From 20CM-2-55-15 sp964633285 (GTDB lineage Bacteria > Acidobacteriota > Terriglobia > 20CM-2-55-15), in assembly GCA_964633285.1 (NCBI GenBank), contig CAZWGA010000032.1, forward strand, positions 1 through 64,000: a DNA stretch of 64,000 nucleotides. Direction: 5' to 3'. Positions 53,847 through 62,194 of this stretch are shown in pieces. Position 1 is the first letter of the stretch. Each line of letters begins with the position of its first letter. The notes under the pieces were generated by a model. That model searched no databases and was not told where the DNA came from. It saw only the letters and a program-made list of their open reading frames with translations. Made by a program: the position numbers and the translations under genes.

Positions 53847-55841
53847 ATGCAAGTCAAACATAGTTTCTTACTTATCTTCCTTTGTGGTGTCGTGTGGACA
53901 GGATTTCTATTTGCCTATTCAGGTGGTCCCGATCCCGCGGTGAACGGGATCGCCGGTCCGACTTGTGATCAGGCCGGCTGTCACGATTCGTTTGTGTTAA
54001 ACACCGCAGGCGGCAGCGTGGCTTTGAGCGGCTTACCGGCCGCCGGCTGGGTTGCCGGCCAGGTCTATCCGCTGACCGTCACCGTTCAGCGTACCGGCCA
54101 AAGGGTTTTCGGATTTCAGCTTTCCGCGGTCGTGGACAGCACCAACCGGCAAGCGGGAAGTCTGTCCGCGAGTGGCGGCGCCTTTGTCCAGTGCGGCACC
54201 CTGTCGGGATCTCTGGCCACCTGCTCCAACGCGAGTGCGATTCAATTTGCGGAACATAACTTCGCAAAAACGACGGGAACGTTCGCAGTGAATTGGACTG
54301 CGCCATCGGATGCGTCCGTTGGAATGGTGCGTTTTAACGTTGCGGGAAACGCGGCTAACGGAAATGGGATGCAAGACGGTGATTACATCTACACAACCGT
54401 GATCAAGGTCGGTCCCGCCGCTACAGTAGACAACTCGGTCCGGCCGTTTACGCTTGTGGATCGGGGCGGATCATCGGTGATCACAGACGGGAGTGGTGAT
54501 CTCAGCGTTGGTTACGCGCGCATTCAACCCAGCAGCGGCAGCACCACACCAACAGGCGTTGCGATATTCGGATTTCGTCAGAACAACACGCTGGTCACTG
54601 AAGCCGGCGTGCCTGCTTCGCCGCTTCTCACGTCGGCGCGCACATATGCCGAAGTCAATGGGCCCGTGAATACAGGCTTGGCGATAGCCAATCCCAACAG
54701 CCAGGCGGCCACGATCAACTTCCATTTCACTGATGCCGCAGGCATCGATTTCGGCGCAGGTTCGACGTCCATTCCCGCAAACCAGCAGACCGCAAAATTT
54801 CTCGATCAGGCGCCGTTTAATGGACTGGCCGGCCGGGCGACTCTGCAAGGAACCTTCAGTTTCACATCGAATGTTCCGGTTTCCGTCATTGCATTGCGCG
54901 GTCTTACGAATGAAAGGGGTGAATTCCTGATCACCACCCTGCCGATCACGGATCTTTCCGCGGCTGCGGCTTCGGGCACCGTCTATCTGCCGCATTTTGC
55001 CGACGGCGGCGGATGGATAACGCAGATCGTCCTCGTCAATCCGAGTGATACACCCTCGACTGGAACGATCCAATTCTTTGGACAGGGAAGCAGCACCGCC
55101 GCAGCCGGACCCGTATCGTTGACGGCCAATGGACAAGCGGCAACCAGTTTCAACTACACCATACCGAGACAGAGTTCGTTCAAGCTTGTAACGGCCGGCC
55201 TCGGATCCGCAACGGCTGCGGGTTCCGTGCGAGTCAACGCAGCCACAGGTCCGGCGCCTTCTTCGCTGGTCGTGTTTTCTTACAAGCCTGGCGGCACGAC
55301 CGTTTCCGAAGCAGGAGTTCCCGGCATCCAGGGATCGGCATTCCGGATGTATGTGGAGGAGACGGATTCGGGATCTTCCGTCGGTACGATTCAGACCGGT
55401 CTTGCAATCACGAATGCCGGTGCGGCTTCGGCTACAGTAAATCTCGAGTTGACGAAGCTTGACGGAACGTCTACAGGCCAGTCTGCACAGGTAACCATTG
55501 CCGGCAACGGACAAGTGGCAAAATTCGTTCACGAGCTTTTCAATCTCACTTTTCCATTTAAAGGAATATTGCGCATCAGCGGGGGAACCTCGTCGGGGCT
55601 TTCGGTGGTTGGCCTGCGAGGCCGATACAATGAACGCGGCGATTTCCTGATAACGACGACTCCGCCGAGTAACGAAGCCATTGCCGCATCCAGCGCGGAA
55701 CTCTCTTTTCCGCATCTGGTCAACGGCGGCGGTTACACGACTCAGTTCGTTCTTTTCAGCGGCGCTGCCGGCCAGACTTCGAGCGGGAATCTGCGATTCC
55801 TGAAGCAGGATGGTTCGGCATTCAGCCTGACTGTGAATTGA
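53847..55841 (+). CDS. secreted Reeler/choice-of-anchor protein with tandem beta domains
   Basis: 664 residues from the ATG at 53847, preceded by AGGAG at about 7 nt. A signal peptide (about 1-24) leads to CDQAGCHDSF (CX4CH, a possible heme-attachment variant), then a Reeler/choice-of-anchor-V-like domain (about 40-190; GQVYPLTVTVQR, GTFAVNWTAPSD). Two similar immunoglobulin-like units follow, marked by LRGLTNERGEFLITT and LRGRYNERGDFLITT and by LPHFADGGGWITQIVL and FPHLVNGGGYTTQFVL. They imply internal duplication. It is a surface or secreted protein of unknown ligand. Its stop sits 1 nt before the start of the methyltransferase at 55843, so it may be read into the downstream cluster. Confidence 0.8.
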   Translation: MQVKHSFLLIFLCGVVWTGFLFAYSGGPDPAVNGIAGPTCDQAGCHDSFVLNTAGGSVALSGLPAAGWVAGQVYPLTVTVQRTGQRVFGFQLSAVVDSTNRQAGSLSASGGAFVQCGTLSGSLATCSNASAIQFAEHNFAKTTGTFAVNWTAPSDASVGMVRFNVAGNAANGNGMQDGDYIYTTVIKVGPAATVDNSVRPFTLVDRGGSSVITDGSGDLSVGYARIQPSSGSTTPTGVAIFGFRQNNTLVTEAGVPASPLLTSARTYAEVNGPVNTGLAIANPNSQAATINFHFTDAAGIDFGAGSTSIPANQQTAKFLDQAPFNGLAGRATLQGTFSFTSNVPVSVIALRGLTNERGEFLITTLPITDLSAAAASGTVYLPHFADGGGWITQIVLVNPSDTPSTGTIQFFGQGSSTAAAGPVSLTANGQAATSFNYTIPRQSSFKLVTAGLGSATAAGSVRVNAATGPAPSSLVVFSYKPGGTTVSEAGVPGIQGSAFRMYVEETDSGSSVGTIQTGLAITNAGAASATVNLELTKLDGTSTGQSAQVTIAGNGQVAKFVHELFNLTFPFKGILRISGGTSSGLSVVGLRGRYNERGDFLITTTPPSNEAIAASSAELSFPHLVNGGGYTTQFVLFSGAAGQTSSGNLRFLKQDGSAFSLTVN

Positions 55842-55842
55842 C

Positions 55843-56592
55843 GTGATTTCTGTTCGACAGGCATTCGATCGTCACGCGGCGAACTATGATCGTGTGTTTC
55901 CGTGTTCCGCGATTCGATCCGAAATCTGGGAAATTGCAGACAAGCTATTTACTTCCGGGATGCGGATTCTCGATCTTGGATGCGGCACAGGTGATGATGC
56001 GGTACACCTCTTCCGGAGAGGCGTCGACGTCACTGCCGTGGATATCGCGCCTGCGATGATTGCGCAACTCAAGGTGAAGACAAACGACGCGGTGCGCTGC
56101 ATCGTTGGCGACATGCGGACTCTCGACTGGCCGGCGGAACCGTTCGACGGAATCATATCGAGCTTTGGCGCGCTGAATTGCGCTCCGGATCTCGATTGGC
56201 TCAACCGGTTTCGTCTTGCGCCGGGTTCCTATCTTGTTCTTACGTTGATTGGCCGCTTTTATCCTTTGGAAACGATCGCGTTCCTCATGAAAGGACAACT
56301 GCAGCCGGCATTCCGGCGTTTTGTGCGGTCGCCGCGAGTTCAGGTGGAGGGGGTTGCTTTCAACGTTCATCATCACAGTCTTCGAGCGGTTCAGATAGCG
56401 TTAGGCGCGAAATTTGAATTGATCGAAGTGAAAGGTCTTCGTTCGCTTCTTCCGTCGCCCAATTTTTCACACCTCGAACGATTCACGGCGCTCCGATATT
56501 TGAAAAGAGCCGACCGATGGCTTTGCTCGCATCGGCTAACGGCGACTCTGGCGGATCATTTTGTTTCAGTGTGGCGGTATGACCCGTCATAA
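55843..56592 (+). CDS. class I SAM methyltransferase
   Basis: 249 residues from a GTG at 55843, one base after the upstream stop. The Rossmann-type motif I is RILDLGCGTGDDA (about 41-53), followed by VTAVDIAPAMIAQLK. Motif IV is GIISSFGALNCA. It resembles methyltransferases of the Methyltransf_11/25 type acting on small molecules or lipids. It is the first gene of the methyltransferase and radical SAM run, and its stop overlaps the first radical SAM gene by 14 nt. Confidence 0.88.
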   Translation: MISVRQAFDRHAANYDRVFPCSAIRSEIWEIADKLFTSGMRILDLGCGTGDDAVHLFRRGVDVTAVDIAPAMIAQLKVKTNDAVRCIVGDMRTLDWPAEPFDGIISSFGALNCAPDLDWLNRFRLAPGSYLVLTLIGRFYPLETIAFLMKGQLQPAFRRFVRSPRVQVEGVAFNVHHHSLRAVQIALGAKFELIEVKGLRSLLPSPNFSHLERFTALRYLKRADRWLCSHRLTATLADHFVSVWRYDPS

Positions 56593-57994
56593 AGTTCTGC
56601 TCTTTAATCCGCAATCCGAATTTTACGCGATGCCTCTCGGGCTCCTTGCCGTCGGATCCGCTTTGGATTCCCAGAAGTTCGACGTCCACATCTTCGATGA
56701 ACGTCTCGACGTCAAATCGTCCTCGAAGCTGCTTGCAGAGGCAGGTACCGCGGTGTGCGTGGGCATGTCGGTTTTTTCAGGACCTCCGATCGGTTCTGCA
56801 TTGCGGCTGTCGCGTGAGCTCAAAAGGCGGTTTCCGCATCTTCCGATTGTCTGGGGTGGATGGCATCCTTCGATCCTGCCTGAGCAATGTGTATCGAGCG
56901 GCGTTGTGGATGCCGTTGTCATCGGACAGGGCGAGGGCGCCTTCGCCGAGTTGCTGAACGTCATCGACGATCCTTCACAGTGGCGGCAGATCCCGGGACT
57001 CTGCATTCAGCAGGAAGGATGGCCATTGCGAACCGCTCCGCGGGCGCTGTCGAAAATGGATACGTTTCCGGCAGTTCGATACGAGTTGCTCGATGTCGAA
57101 GCGTATTTCCAGAGAAAGGGCCGGCGGCAGCTCGACTACAGTTCGTCGCGAGGTTGTCCTTATAAATGTACTTTCTGCGCCGATCCGATGGTCTATCGCA
57201 GCAAGTGGACGGGAATGCCTGAAACCCGGGTCGTTGCGGAGATTCGTAAACTCCACCAGCAATATCGCGTCGATGAAATTTTCTTTTTGGACGATGATCT
57301 GTTCGCGAGCCTGAAACGAATTCAAGCGCTCTCCGAAGCTTTCATCGAAGCGAAGCTTCCAATCACGTGGAAAGGTACGGCGCGGGCAGACGAGTTATGC
57401 CGATTGCCGGAATCTTTTTTTGAGCGATTGCGGCTGGCAGGTTGTTTGAGAATCAACGTCGGGGCCGAATCGGGATCTCAAAAGATCCTGGATCGCATCA
57501 AAAAGGAATATCGAGTCGACGAGATTCTGACGGCTGCTGACCGCGCGGCGCGCGCCGGAATCGGAATCGCTTACAGCTTTATTACGGGATTTCCCGGCGA
57601 GACTGCAGAAGATTTTCAGGCGACTCTCGATGTTCTCAAGGCGATCCGGCAACGGAGCGCCGAGCTTGAAACCTCGATTTATTTTTACTCACCCTATCCC
57701 GGCACGGAGCTTGTGCAGGAGCTCCAGAGCCGGGGACTGAAACTTCCCGAAAGGCTCGAGGACTGGGAAGGATTCAATATCGAAGGAGCATGGCTGCCGC
57801 GAAGCAGGCCGGGCTTTATCCGGCGCGTTCGAAATTTGAATTTCTACCTTCGCCATGGATACTCCGTTAAAAGTTCTTCGAGCGCGCGGCGGCTGCTGCA
57901 GGGAGTGTCGAGATTTCGATGCGAACGCGACTGGTATGGGTTCCCGGTTGAACGCTACGTTGCCGAAGCGCTGCGAAAGGCTGCAACGACGTGA
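56579..57994 (+). CDS. B12-binding-domain radical SAM protein (1 of 4)
   Basis: 471 residues from the ATG at 56579. An N-terminal Rossmann-like cobalamin-binding-type domain (about 1-150; VHIFDERLD, VVIGQGEGAF) lacks the DxHxxG motif. A radical SAM core follows, with the [4Fe-4S] ligands C193, C197 and C200 in SRGCPYKCTFC. A glycine-rich SAM-binding region (RINVGAESGSQKILDRIKK) follows. Class B radical SAM enzymes of this shape perform methylations, ring closures or rearrangements on unactivated carbons. It overlaps the upstream methyltransferase gene and ends 4 nt inside the next. Confidence 0.93.
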   Translation: MTRHKVLLFNPQSEFYAMPLGLLAVGSALDSQKFDVHIFDERLDVKSSSKLLAEAGTAVCVGMSVFSGPPIGSALRLSRELKRRFPHLPIVWGGWHPSILPEQCVSSGVVDAVVIGQGEGAFAELLNVIDDPSQWRQIPGLCIQQEGWPLRTAPRALSKMDTFPAVRYELLDVEAYFQRKGRRQLDYSSSRGCPYKCTFCADPMVYRSKWTGMPETRVVAEIRKLHQQYRVDEIFFLDDDLFASLKRIQALSEAFIEAKLPITWKGTARADELCRLPESFFERLRLAGCLRINVGAESGSQKILDRIKKEYRVDEILTAADRAARAGIGIAYSFITGFPGETAEDFQATLDVLKAIRQRSAELETSIYFYSPYPGTELVQELQSRGLKLPERLEDWEGFNIEGAWLPRSRPGFIRRVRNLNFYLRHGYSVKSSSSARRLLQGVSRFRCERDWYGFPVERYVAEALRKAATT

Positions 57995-58662
57995 TCTTCT
58001 CCACGGGGCATCTGCGAAGGCTCACACATCCGATCCTTCTCAGGTACTGGCTGAAGCGAGGGACGGACTTGACGGTCACGACCCAGGTCTGTGGTTTTAC
58101 TCTTCGAATATTGCCTTCTGTTTTTCATCCGAAATACTTCGGCAGCAGTTCGGTTCTGGCGGACTATATCGGCTCACTCGAGCTCGGGGGAAAGACGTTC
58201 CTCGATATGGGAACGGGTTCGGGAATCGCCGGCATGGCCGCTGCGCGAAACGGCGCGAAGGTAACCGCAGTCGATATCAATGCTCAGGCGGTACGCTGCT
58301 GCGCGGAAAACGCCGTGGCCGCGGGGCTGCCGGTGGAGGTTCTCGAAAGCGACCTTTTTTCCGCGCTGGCGAACAGAACGTTCGACATAGTTGCCTGGAA
58401 CCCGCCGTTCTTTCCAAAACCAATCGGATCCGCCGCGGAAGCGGCGCTCTTCGCGGGGCCGAAGCACGCCGTCATCGAGCGTTTTGCGAAGCAGTGCCGG
58501 GAACATCTCAACCCCGCCGGCCGGATCATTCTTGTACTTTCGCTGGATATCGATGTCGCCGTAGTCGAAGCGATGTTCATCAGGGAAGGTTTCCGTGTTC
58601 GCCGTGTTGCCAGCGAGAAATGGGGGCTCGGCGAAACCATGATCGTTGTTGAGATTCGATGA
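57991..58662 (+). CDS. HemK/PrmC-like SAM methyltransferase
   Basis: 223 residues from a GTG at 57991, overlapping the previous stop by 4 nt. Motif I is LDMGTGSGIAGM (about 72-83). VTAVDINAQAV follows, and VAWNPPFFPKP carries the NPPF motif of N5-glutamine or N-methyltransferases of the HemK/PrmC/TrmN6-type group. The N-terminal extension is short and mixed. It is followed directly by the GT87-type gene. The acceptor is unknown, and a small-molecule or lipid target is suggested only by context. Confidence 0.88.
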   Translation: MIFSTGHLRRLTHPILLRYWLKRGTDLTVTTQVCGFTLRILPSVFHPKYFGSSSVLADYIGSLELGGKTFLDMGTGSGIAGMAAARNGAKVTAVDINAQAVRCCAENAVAAGLPVEVLESDLFSALANRTFDIVAWNPPFFPKPIGSAAEAALFAGPKHAVIERFAKQCREHLNPAGRIILVLSLDIDVAVVEAMFIREGFRVRRVASEKWGLGETMIVVEIR

Positions 58663-60656
58663 AGCACCGACTGCTTCAGGCAGCGATCGTCGTTCTGGCC
58701 CTCCGGCTCCTCTGGATGTACCTCATACCTGCCTGGAGCGGAATCACGACGGACTTCCAGAACTACTACGTCGCCGCACGGACTCTGCGGCATCACGACT
58801 CGACAGTCGATCTTTACGACATGGCGTGGTTTCAGCATGAGAGCGAGCGCGCCGGTATCACGGAACAGACGGCGTTGTTCAACTACTACACGCCGATTTC
58901 GGCGCTGGTCATGTGGCCGGTTGCGAACCTTCCGCCATTGGATGCGCAGCGGGTTTGGACCTTCGTCAATCTCGTGGCGCTTCTGCTGACCGTTCTCCTG
59001 ACGGCGAGATCGCTGCAAAGTTCCCCTACGCTGATCCTGCTGATCGCGCTTCTGGGCGGCGATGCGCTTGGGAACAACTTTACGTTCGGCCAGTTTTACA
59101 TCGTACTCACACTACTTCTTGTGCTTGCGATTCTCGCTCTGGAAAAGCGCCCCCTGTTCGCCGGAGCGAGTTTGTCGTGTGCTGCCGCAATAAAACTGTT
59201 TCCGGCTGTATTCATTCTTCAATTCGCCTCGCTTCGAAAGTGGCGAGCGATCGTCTTGACGGTTGTGGGTGTTGTTCTGATAACCCTGGGAGCAATCGCC
59301 GTCGTTGGATGGGTTCCGCATCGCGTGTTTATGGAAGAGGTCCTGCCGCGAATTGTCAGGGGAGAGATTCAGGATCCATACAACGTTCGATGGAATACGT
59401 TGCAGGCTTTGTTGCGCAGGGCTTTTGTTGCCGAGCCCGGCTTGAATCCGCAACCGGTCGCCGATCTGCCTTTCGCTTTTTTCCTCCTGCGCCCGTTGAC
59501 GGCTCTCAGCATCGTTGTTCTCACAGTGTGGAAGTTGCAGGGCAGAAAGTTCGGTTTCGTGGAGTATGGCGCGGTGATCGCGGCAGTCTCGCTCATCACG
59601 CCGAGCCAGGCCAGCTATCATCAGATTTTGTTTTTTCCGGCAGTGGCGGGCCTGGTTTGTCGCGCGCGAAATCGGGAAATCCAGATGGCTGTTTCACTGC
59701 TCTTCGCGCTGCTCTGCTCGAACTACATGGGCGCGACGGCGCGCTGGGATTCCGGTCTTGTCATGCTTCTGGCTTTTCCACGTGTGTATCTCGTGCTCCT
59801 GCTGTGGATCATTTTCATGGCCGGGGAAGAACGCGGGTATGAAACCCGCGACTACATCCCATCCCGAACGTTCATGTATGTAGTCGCGGGTTTTATACCC
59901 GCGTTCGCTTTGGCCTCCGCAGGTCTTGAATGGCAGCGATGGAAAGCGGACGATGCCGATCATGCGGTCATGGCGCGTCCGGAAGAGCACGGCCTTCTGG
60001 AGGCGCAGCCCAGCGCAGGAGCGATGGGACTCGTTTTCTCCGCGCTACGTCCTGAAGGCTACACGCTGCATCATCCCGCCGCTTTCGGATCGGGTCTCGT
60101 TTACGAGTGGCATGGAGGCGTCGCGGGTCATTTGCCGAACGGCACGGAGATCCATTGGCCGGGGGCACTGGAGCCGGCGCTTTCCGGTGCATCTGTTGTC
60201 GCCGTAGCCGAAGATGGCCGCAGGATCCTCGAGCGATCGCCTGCGGATGCCGATTGGCGTGAACTCTTTCGTCGAGAGACGATCCTGCATGACCCGGCTA
60301 TTTCGCCTGACGGGACTTCGATTGCATTTTCGGAATGGGCCCATCAGCGATATCGAATCTCGGAATGGAACCGAACAACAGGAACGATTCGCGTTCTGCT
60401 CGAAGGCCGCGGTGATTTTCGATATCCGTCGTATGCACCCGGCGGAGGGAAACTGGCATTTGCATCAAACGAGCCGGGCAATTGGGACGTCGCCGAATAC
60501 TCGCTCGAAACCGGCCGCTATTCCTGGATTACCAGAAGCGCTGCAAATGACTACATGCCGGTCTACGCACCCGATGGCAGCCGATTGTATTTTGCCAGCG
60601 ACCGGCGCCGCGGTTATCGATTTACAGCAATCTTCTCGATTTCCCTTAAGCCCTGA
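58659..60656 (+). CDS. GT87-like membrane glycosyltransferase fused to PD40/TolB-like propeller
   Basis: 665 residues, overlapping the upstream stop by 4 nt. Residues about 1-390 hold around ten membrane helices in the DUF2029/GT87 style, with NYYVAARTLRHHDS and NNFTFGQFYIVLTLLL. Residues about 390-416 are encoded by a REPIN-like palindrome read in frame (ERGYETRDYI.., VVAGFIPAF). They build what looks like a last helix. The C-terminal region (about 425-665) has WD40-like PD40 repeats (ISPDGTSIAFSEW, YAPGGGKLAFASN, YAPDGSRLYFASDRR). A sugar-transferring enzyme with an exposed propeller would fit lipid or polymer decoration. GT87 enzymes use polyprenyl-linked donors. Confidence 0.85.
   Translation: MKHRLLQAAIVVLALRLLWMYLIPAWSGITTDFQNYYVAARTLRHHDSTVDLYDMAWFQHESERAGITEQTALFNYYTPISALVMWPVANLPPLDAQRVWTFVNLVALLLTVLLTARSLQSSPTLILLIALLGGDALGNNFTFGQFYIVLTLLLVLAILALEKRPLFAGASLSCAAAIKLFPAVFILQFASLRKWRAIVLTVVGVVLITLGAIAVVGWVPHRVFMEEVLPRIVRGEIQDPYNVRWNTLQALLRRAFVAEPGLNPQPVADLPFAFFLLRPLTALSIVVLTVWKLQGRKFGFVEYGAVIAAVSLITPSQASYHQILFFPAVAGLVCRARNREIQMAVSLLFALLCSNYMGATARWDSGLVMLLAFPRVYLVLLLWIIFMAGEERGYETRDYIPSRTFMYVVAGFIPAFALASAGLEWQRWKADDADHAVMARPEEHGLLEAQPSAGAMGLVFSALRPEGYTLHHPAAFGSGLVYEWHGGVAGHLPNGTEIHWPGALEPALSGASVVAVAEDGRRILERSPADADWRELFRRETILHDPAISPDGTSIAFSEWAHQRYRISEWNRTTGTIRVLLEGRGDFRYPSYAPGGGKLAFASNEPGNWDVAEYSLETGRYSWITRSAANDYMPVYAPDGSRLYFASDRRRGYRFTAIFSISLKP
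59829..59906. repeat. REPIN-like palindrome, copy 3, within coding sequence
   Basis: GAACGCGGGTATGAAACCCG then GACTACAT and ATGTAGTC then GCGGGTTTTATACCCGCG form the same two-arm structure as 11037-11117. Here it is read in frame inside the glycosyltransferase gene at the junction of its two domains. No frameshift or stop results. Confidence 0.85.
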
Positions 60657-60712
60657 GTTTCGTAGTAGACTGACAGCGCTCCAGGCTCACCCCCGAAGGC
60701 TTGTGTCGACCG

Positions 60713-62194
60713 ATGAAGAAGGTATTGCTGTTCTTCCCATCCTACCGAAGCATTGAAGCTGCGCCGCCGCTCGCACTGCTTGCGCTGGCGCCGATGCTGG
60801 AACGCCGTGGGTACGCGGTCGAGATCATTGATTCGACGATCGAGCCGCATTTCCTGGATCGCATTCTCAATCTTCTCGATGAATCCATCTGCCTTGGGAT
60901 TTCGATCGTCACGGGGCCGATGATCGAAGAAGCCATTCAAGTGTCCCGGGCGGTCAAAGCGAAGAAGCCTGAGTTTCCAATCGTCCTCGGCGGATGGCAT
61001 CCATCGACGCTTGCGGCTCAGTCTCTGGCCGCGCCTTTTGTCGATGTCGTGGTCCGGGGCCAGGGTGAACTGACTCTTGCGGAAATCGTCGGGCGGTTGG
61101 ACGCAGGAGAGGACCTCGATGGAATTGAGGGCTGCTCTTTCAAGCGGGCGAATGGTGAGATCGTTCACAATGCAAATCGCCCGACGGCGAACATCGACAG
61201 TCTTCCGGCGAAGTCGTATCACCTGATCGATTTCGAGGCTTACGCGAAGTTGAGCGGCAAGCGCTGGATCACATACACCTCGAGTCATGGATGCCCGTAT
61301 GACTGCAGCTTCTGTTCCAACGCCAGTCTGTACGGGCGGGCCTGGAACGCTTTGCCTGCGGCGCGTGTTGCGAGCGAAATCATCGAACTGGTAAAGCGGT
61401 TTCGCCTGGATCTTGTCGACATCATCGATGACAACTTCCTCGTCGACAGGCCAAGAGGCGTTGAGATCGCGAGGGCGATCGTCGAGTCGGGTGAACACTT
61501 CGAGTGGTGCATCCAGACAACCGCGAATTTTCTTTTGCGCACGTCCGACAACGACATCGATCTCATGCGGCGAAGCGGGCTTTCTCGAGTATTCATCGGA
61601 GCTGAATCCGGATCCGAGGATGTTCTCCGGTCTGTGAACAAAGTTCGTTTTCAAGGCACTCGTGTCCTTCACGATGTGGCTGAAAAACTGTACCGCGCCG
61701 GAATCACCTGCACGTTCTCGTTGATTTTCGGCCTGCCTGACGAAACGGAAGAGGATCGGCGGGAAACGCTTCAAATGGTGCGGGAGATCAAAGGCGCTTT
61801 TCCGACCACGGAGTTTCATTCGAACATCTACACGCCTTACCCCGGCGCTCCGAATTTCCGGCAGGCCGTTGCCATGGGTCTGCGCGAGCCGCAAACGCTG
61901 GAAGAGTGGGCGGAGTTTTACCCGAAGTTTCAACGGCTGCCCTGGCTTGATGAAAAAACGCATCGACGGATTCAGCGTATCCGCGAATACATTCGGATCG
62001 GGTTCGGCGCATCTCCCATCGGCCGCCGCAATCGAGCGCGTGAAGCGGTCGTCAAGCTGCTGGCTCCCGCGGCCCGCTTGCGTTTGAGGCAGGGCCACTA
62101 CTCGATGCCGATGGAATTGTGGTTCCTGAAGTCATTGGGCCGCCTGAAGGGCGCTTTCGGGCTCTCGGTGCGGACACACGTGGTGCGTTCATGA
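60713..62194 (+). CDS. B12-binding-domain radical SAM protein (2 of 4)
   Basis: 493 residues from the ATG at 60713. The N-terminal B12-type domain (about 1-150; VEIIDSTIEPHF) has no DxHxxG. The cluster ligands C194, C198 and C201 are in SSHGCPYDCSFC. The SAM-binding stretch is FIGAESGSEDVLRSVNK. The C-terminal half includes EWAEFYPKFQRLPW. It is similar in plan to the proteins at 56579 and 62191, with moderate sequence divergence, so the genes likely act on successive or related substrates. The upstream gap to the GT gene is only 56 bp, and its stop overlaps the next start (ATGA). Confidence 0.93.
   Translation: MKKVLLFFPSYRSIEAAPPLALLALAPMLERRGYAVEIIDSTIEPHFLDRILNLLDESICLGISIVTGPMIEEAIQVSRAVKAKKPEFPIVLGGWHPSTLAAQSLAAPFVDVVVRGQGELTLAEIVGRLDAGEDLDGIEGCSFKRANGEIVHNANRPTANIDSLPAKSYHLIDFEAYAKLSGKRWITYTSSHGCPYDCSFCSNASLYGRAWNALPAARVASEIIELVKRFRLDLVDIIDDNFLVDRPRGVEIARAIVESGEHFEWCIQTTANFLLRTSDNDIDLMRRSGLSRVFIGAESGSEDVLRSVNKVRFQGTRVLHDVAEKLYRAGITCTFSLIFGLPDETEEDRRETLQMVREIKGAFPTTEFHSNIYTPYPGAPNFRQAVAMGLREPQTLEEWAEFYPKFQRLPWLDEKTHRRIQRIREYIRIGFGASPIGRRNRAREAVVKLLAPAARLRLRQGHYSMPMELWFLKSLGRLKGAFGLSVRTHVVRS

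Noticed and set aside
54471..55715. 414-codon antisense frame within the Reeler-type gene
   Set aside because: Shadow of a repetitive coding sequence, with no domain.
8803..59906. The three REPIN-like copies as possible CRISPR repeats
   Set aside because: They are palindromic, tens of kilobases apart, and lack spacers.
60614..62098. 494-codon open frame antisense to a radical SAM gene
   Set aside because: It opposes a gene with intact CxxxCxxC and SAM motifs and resembles no family.
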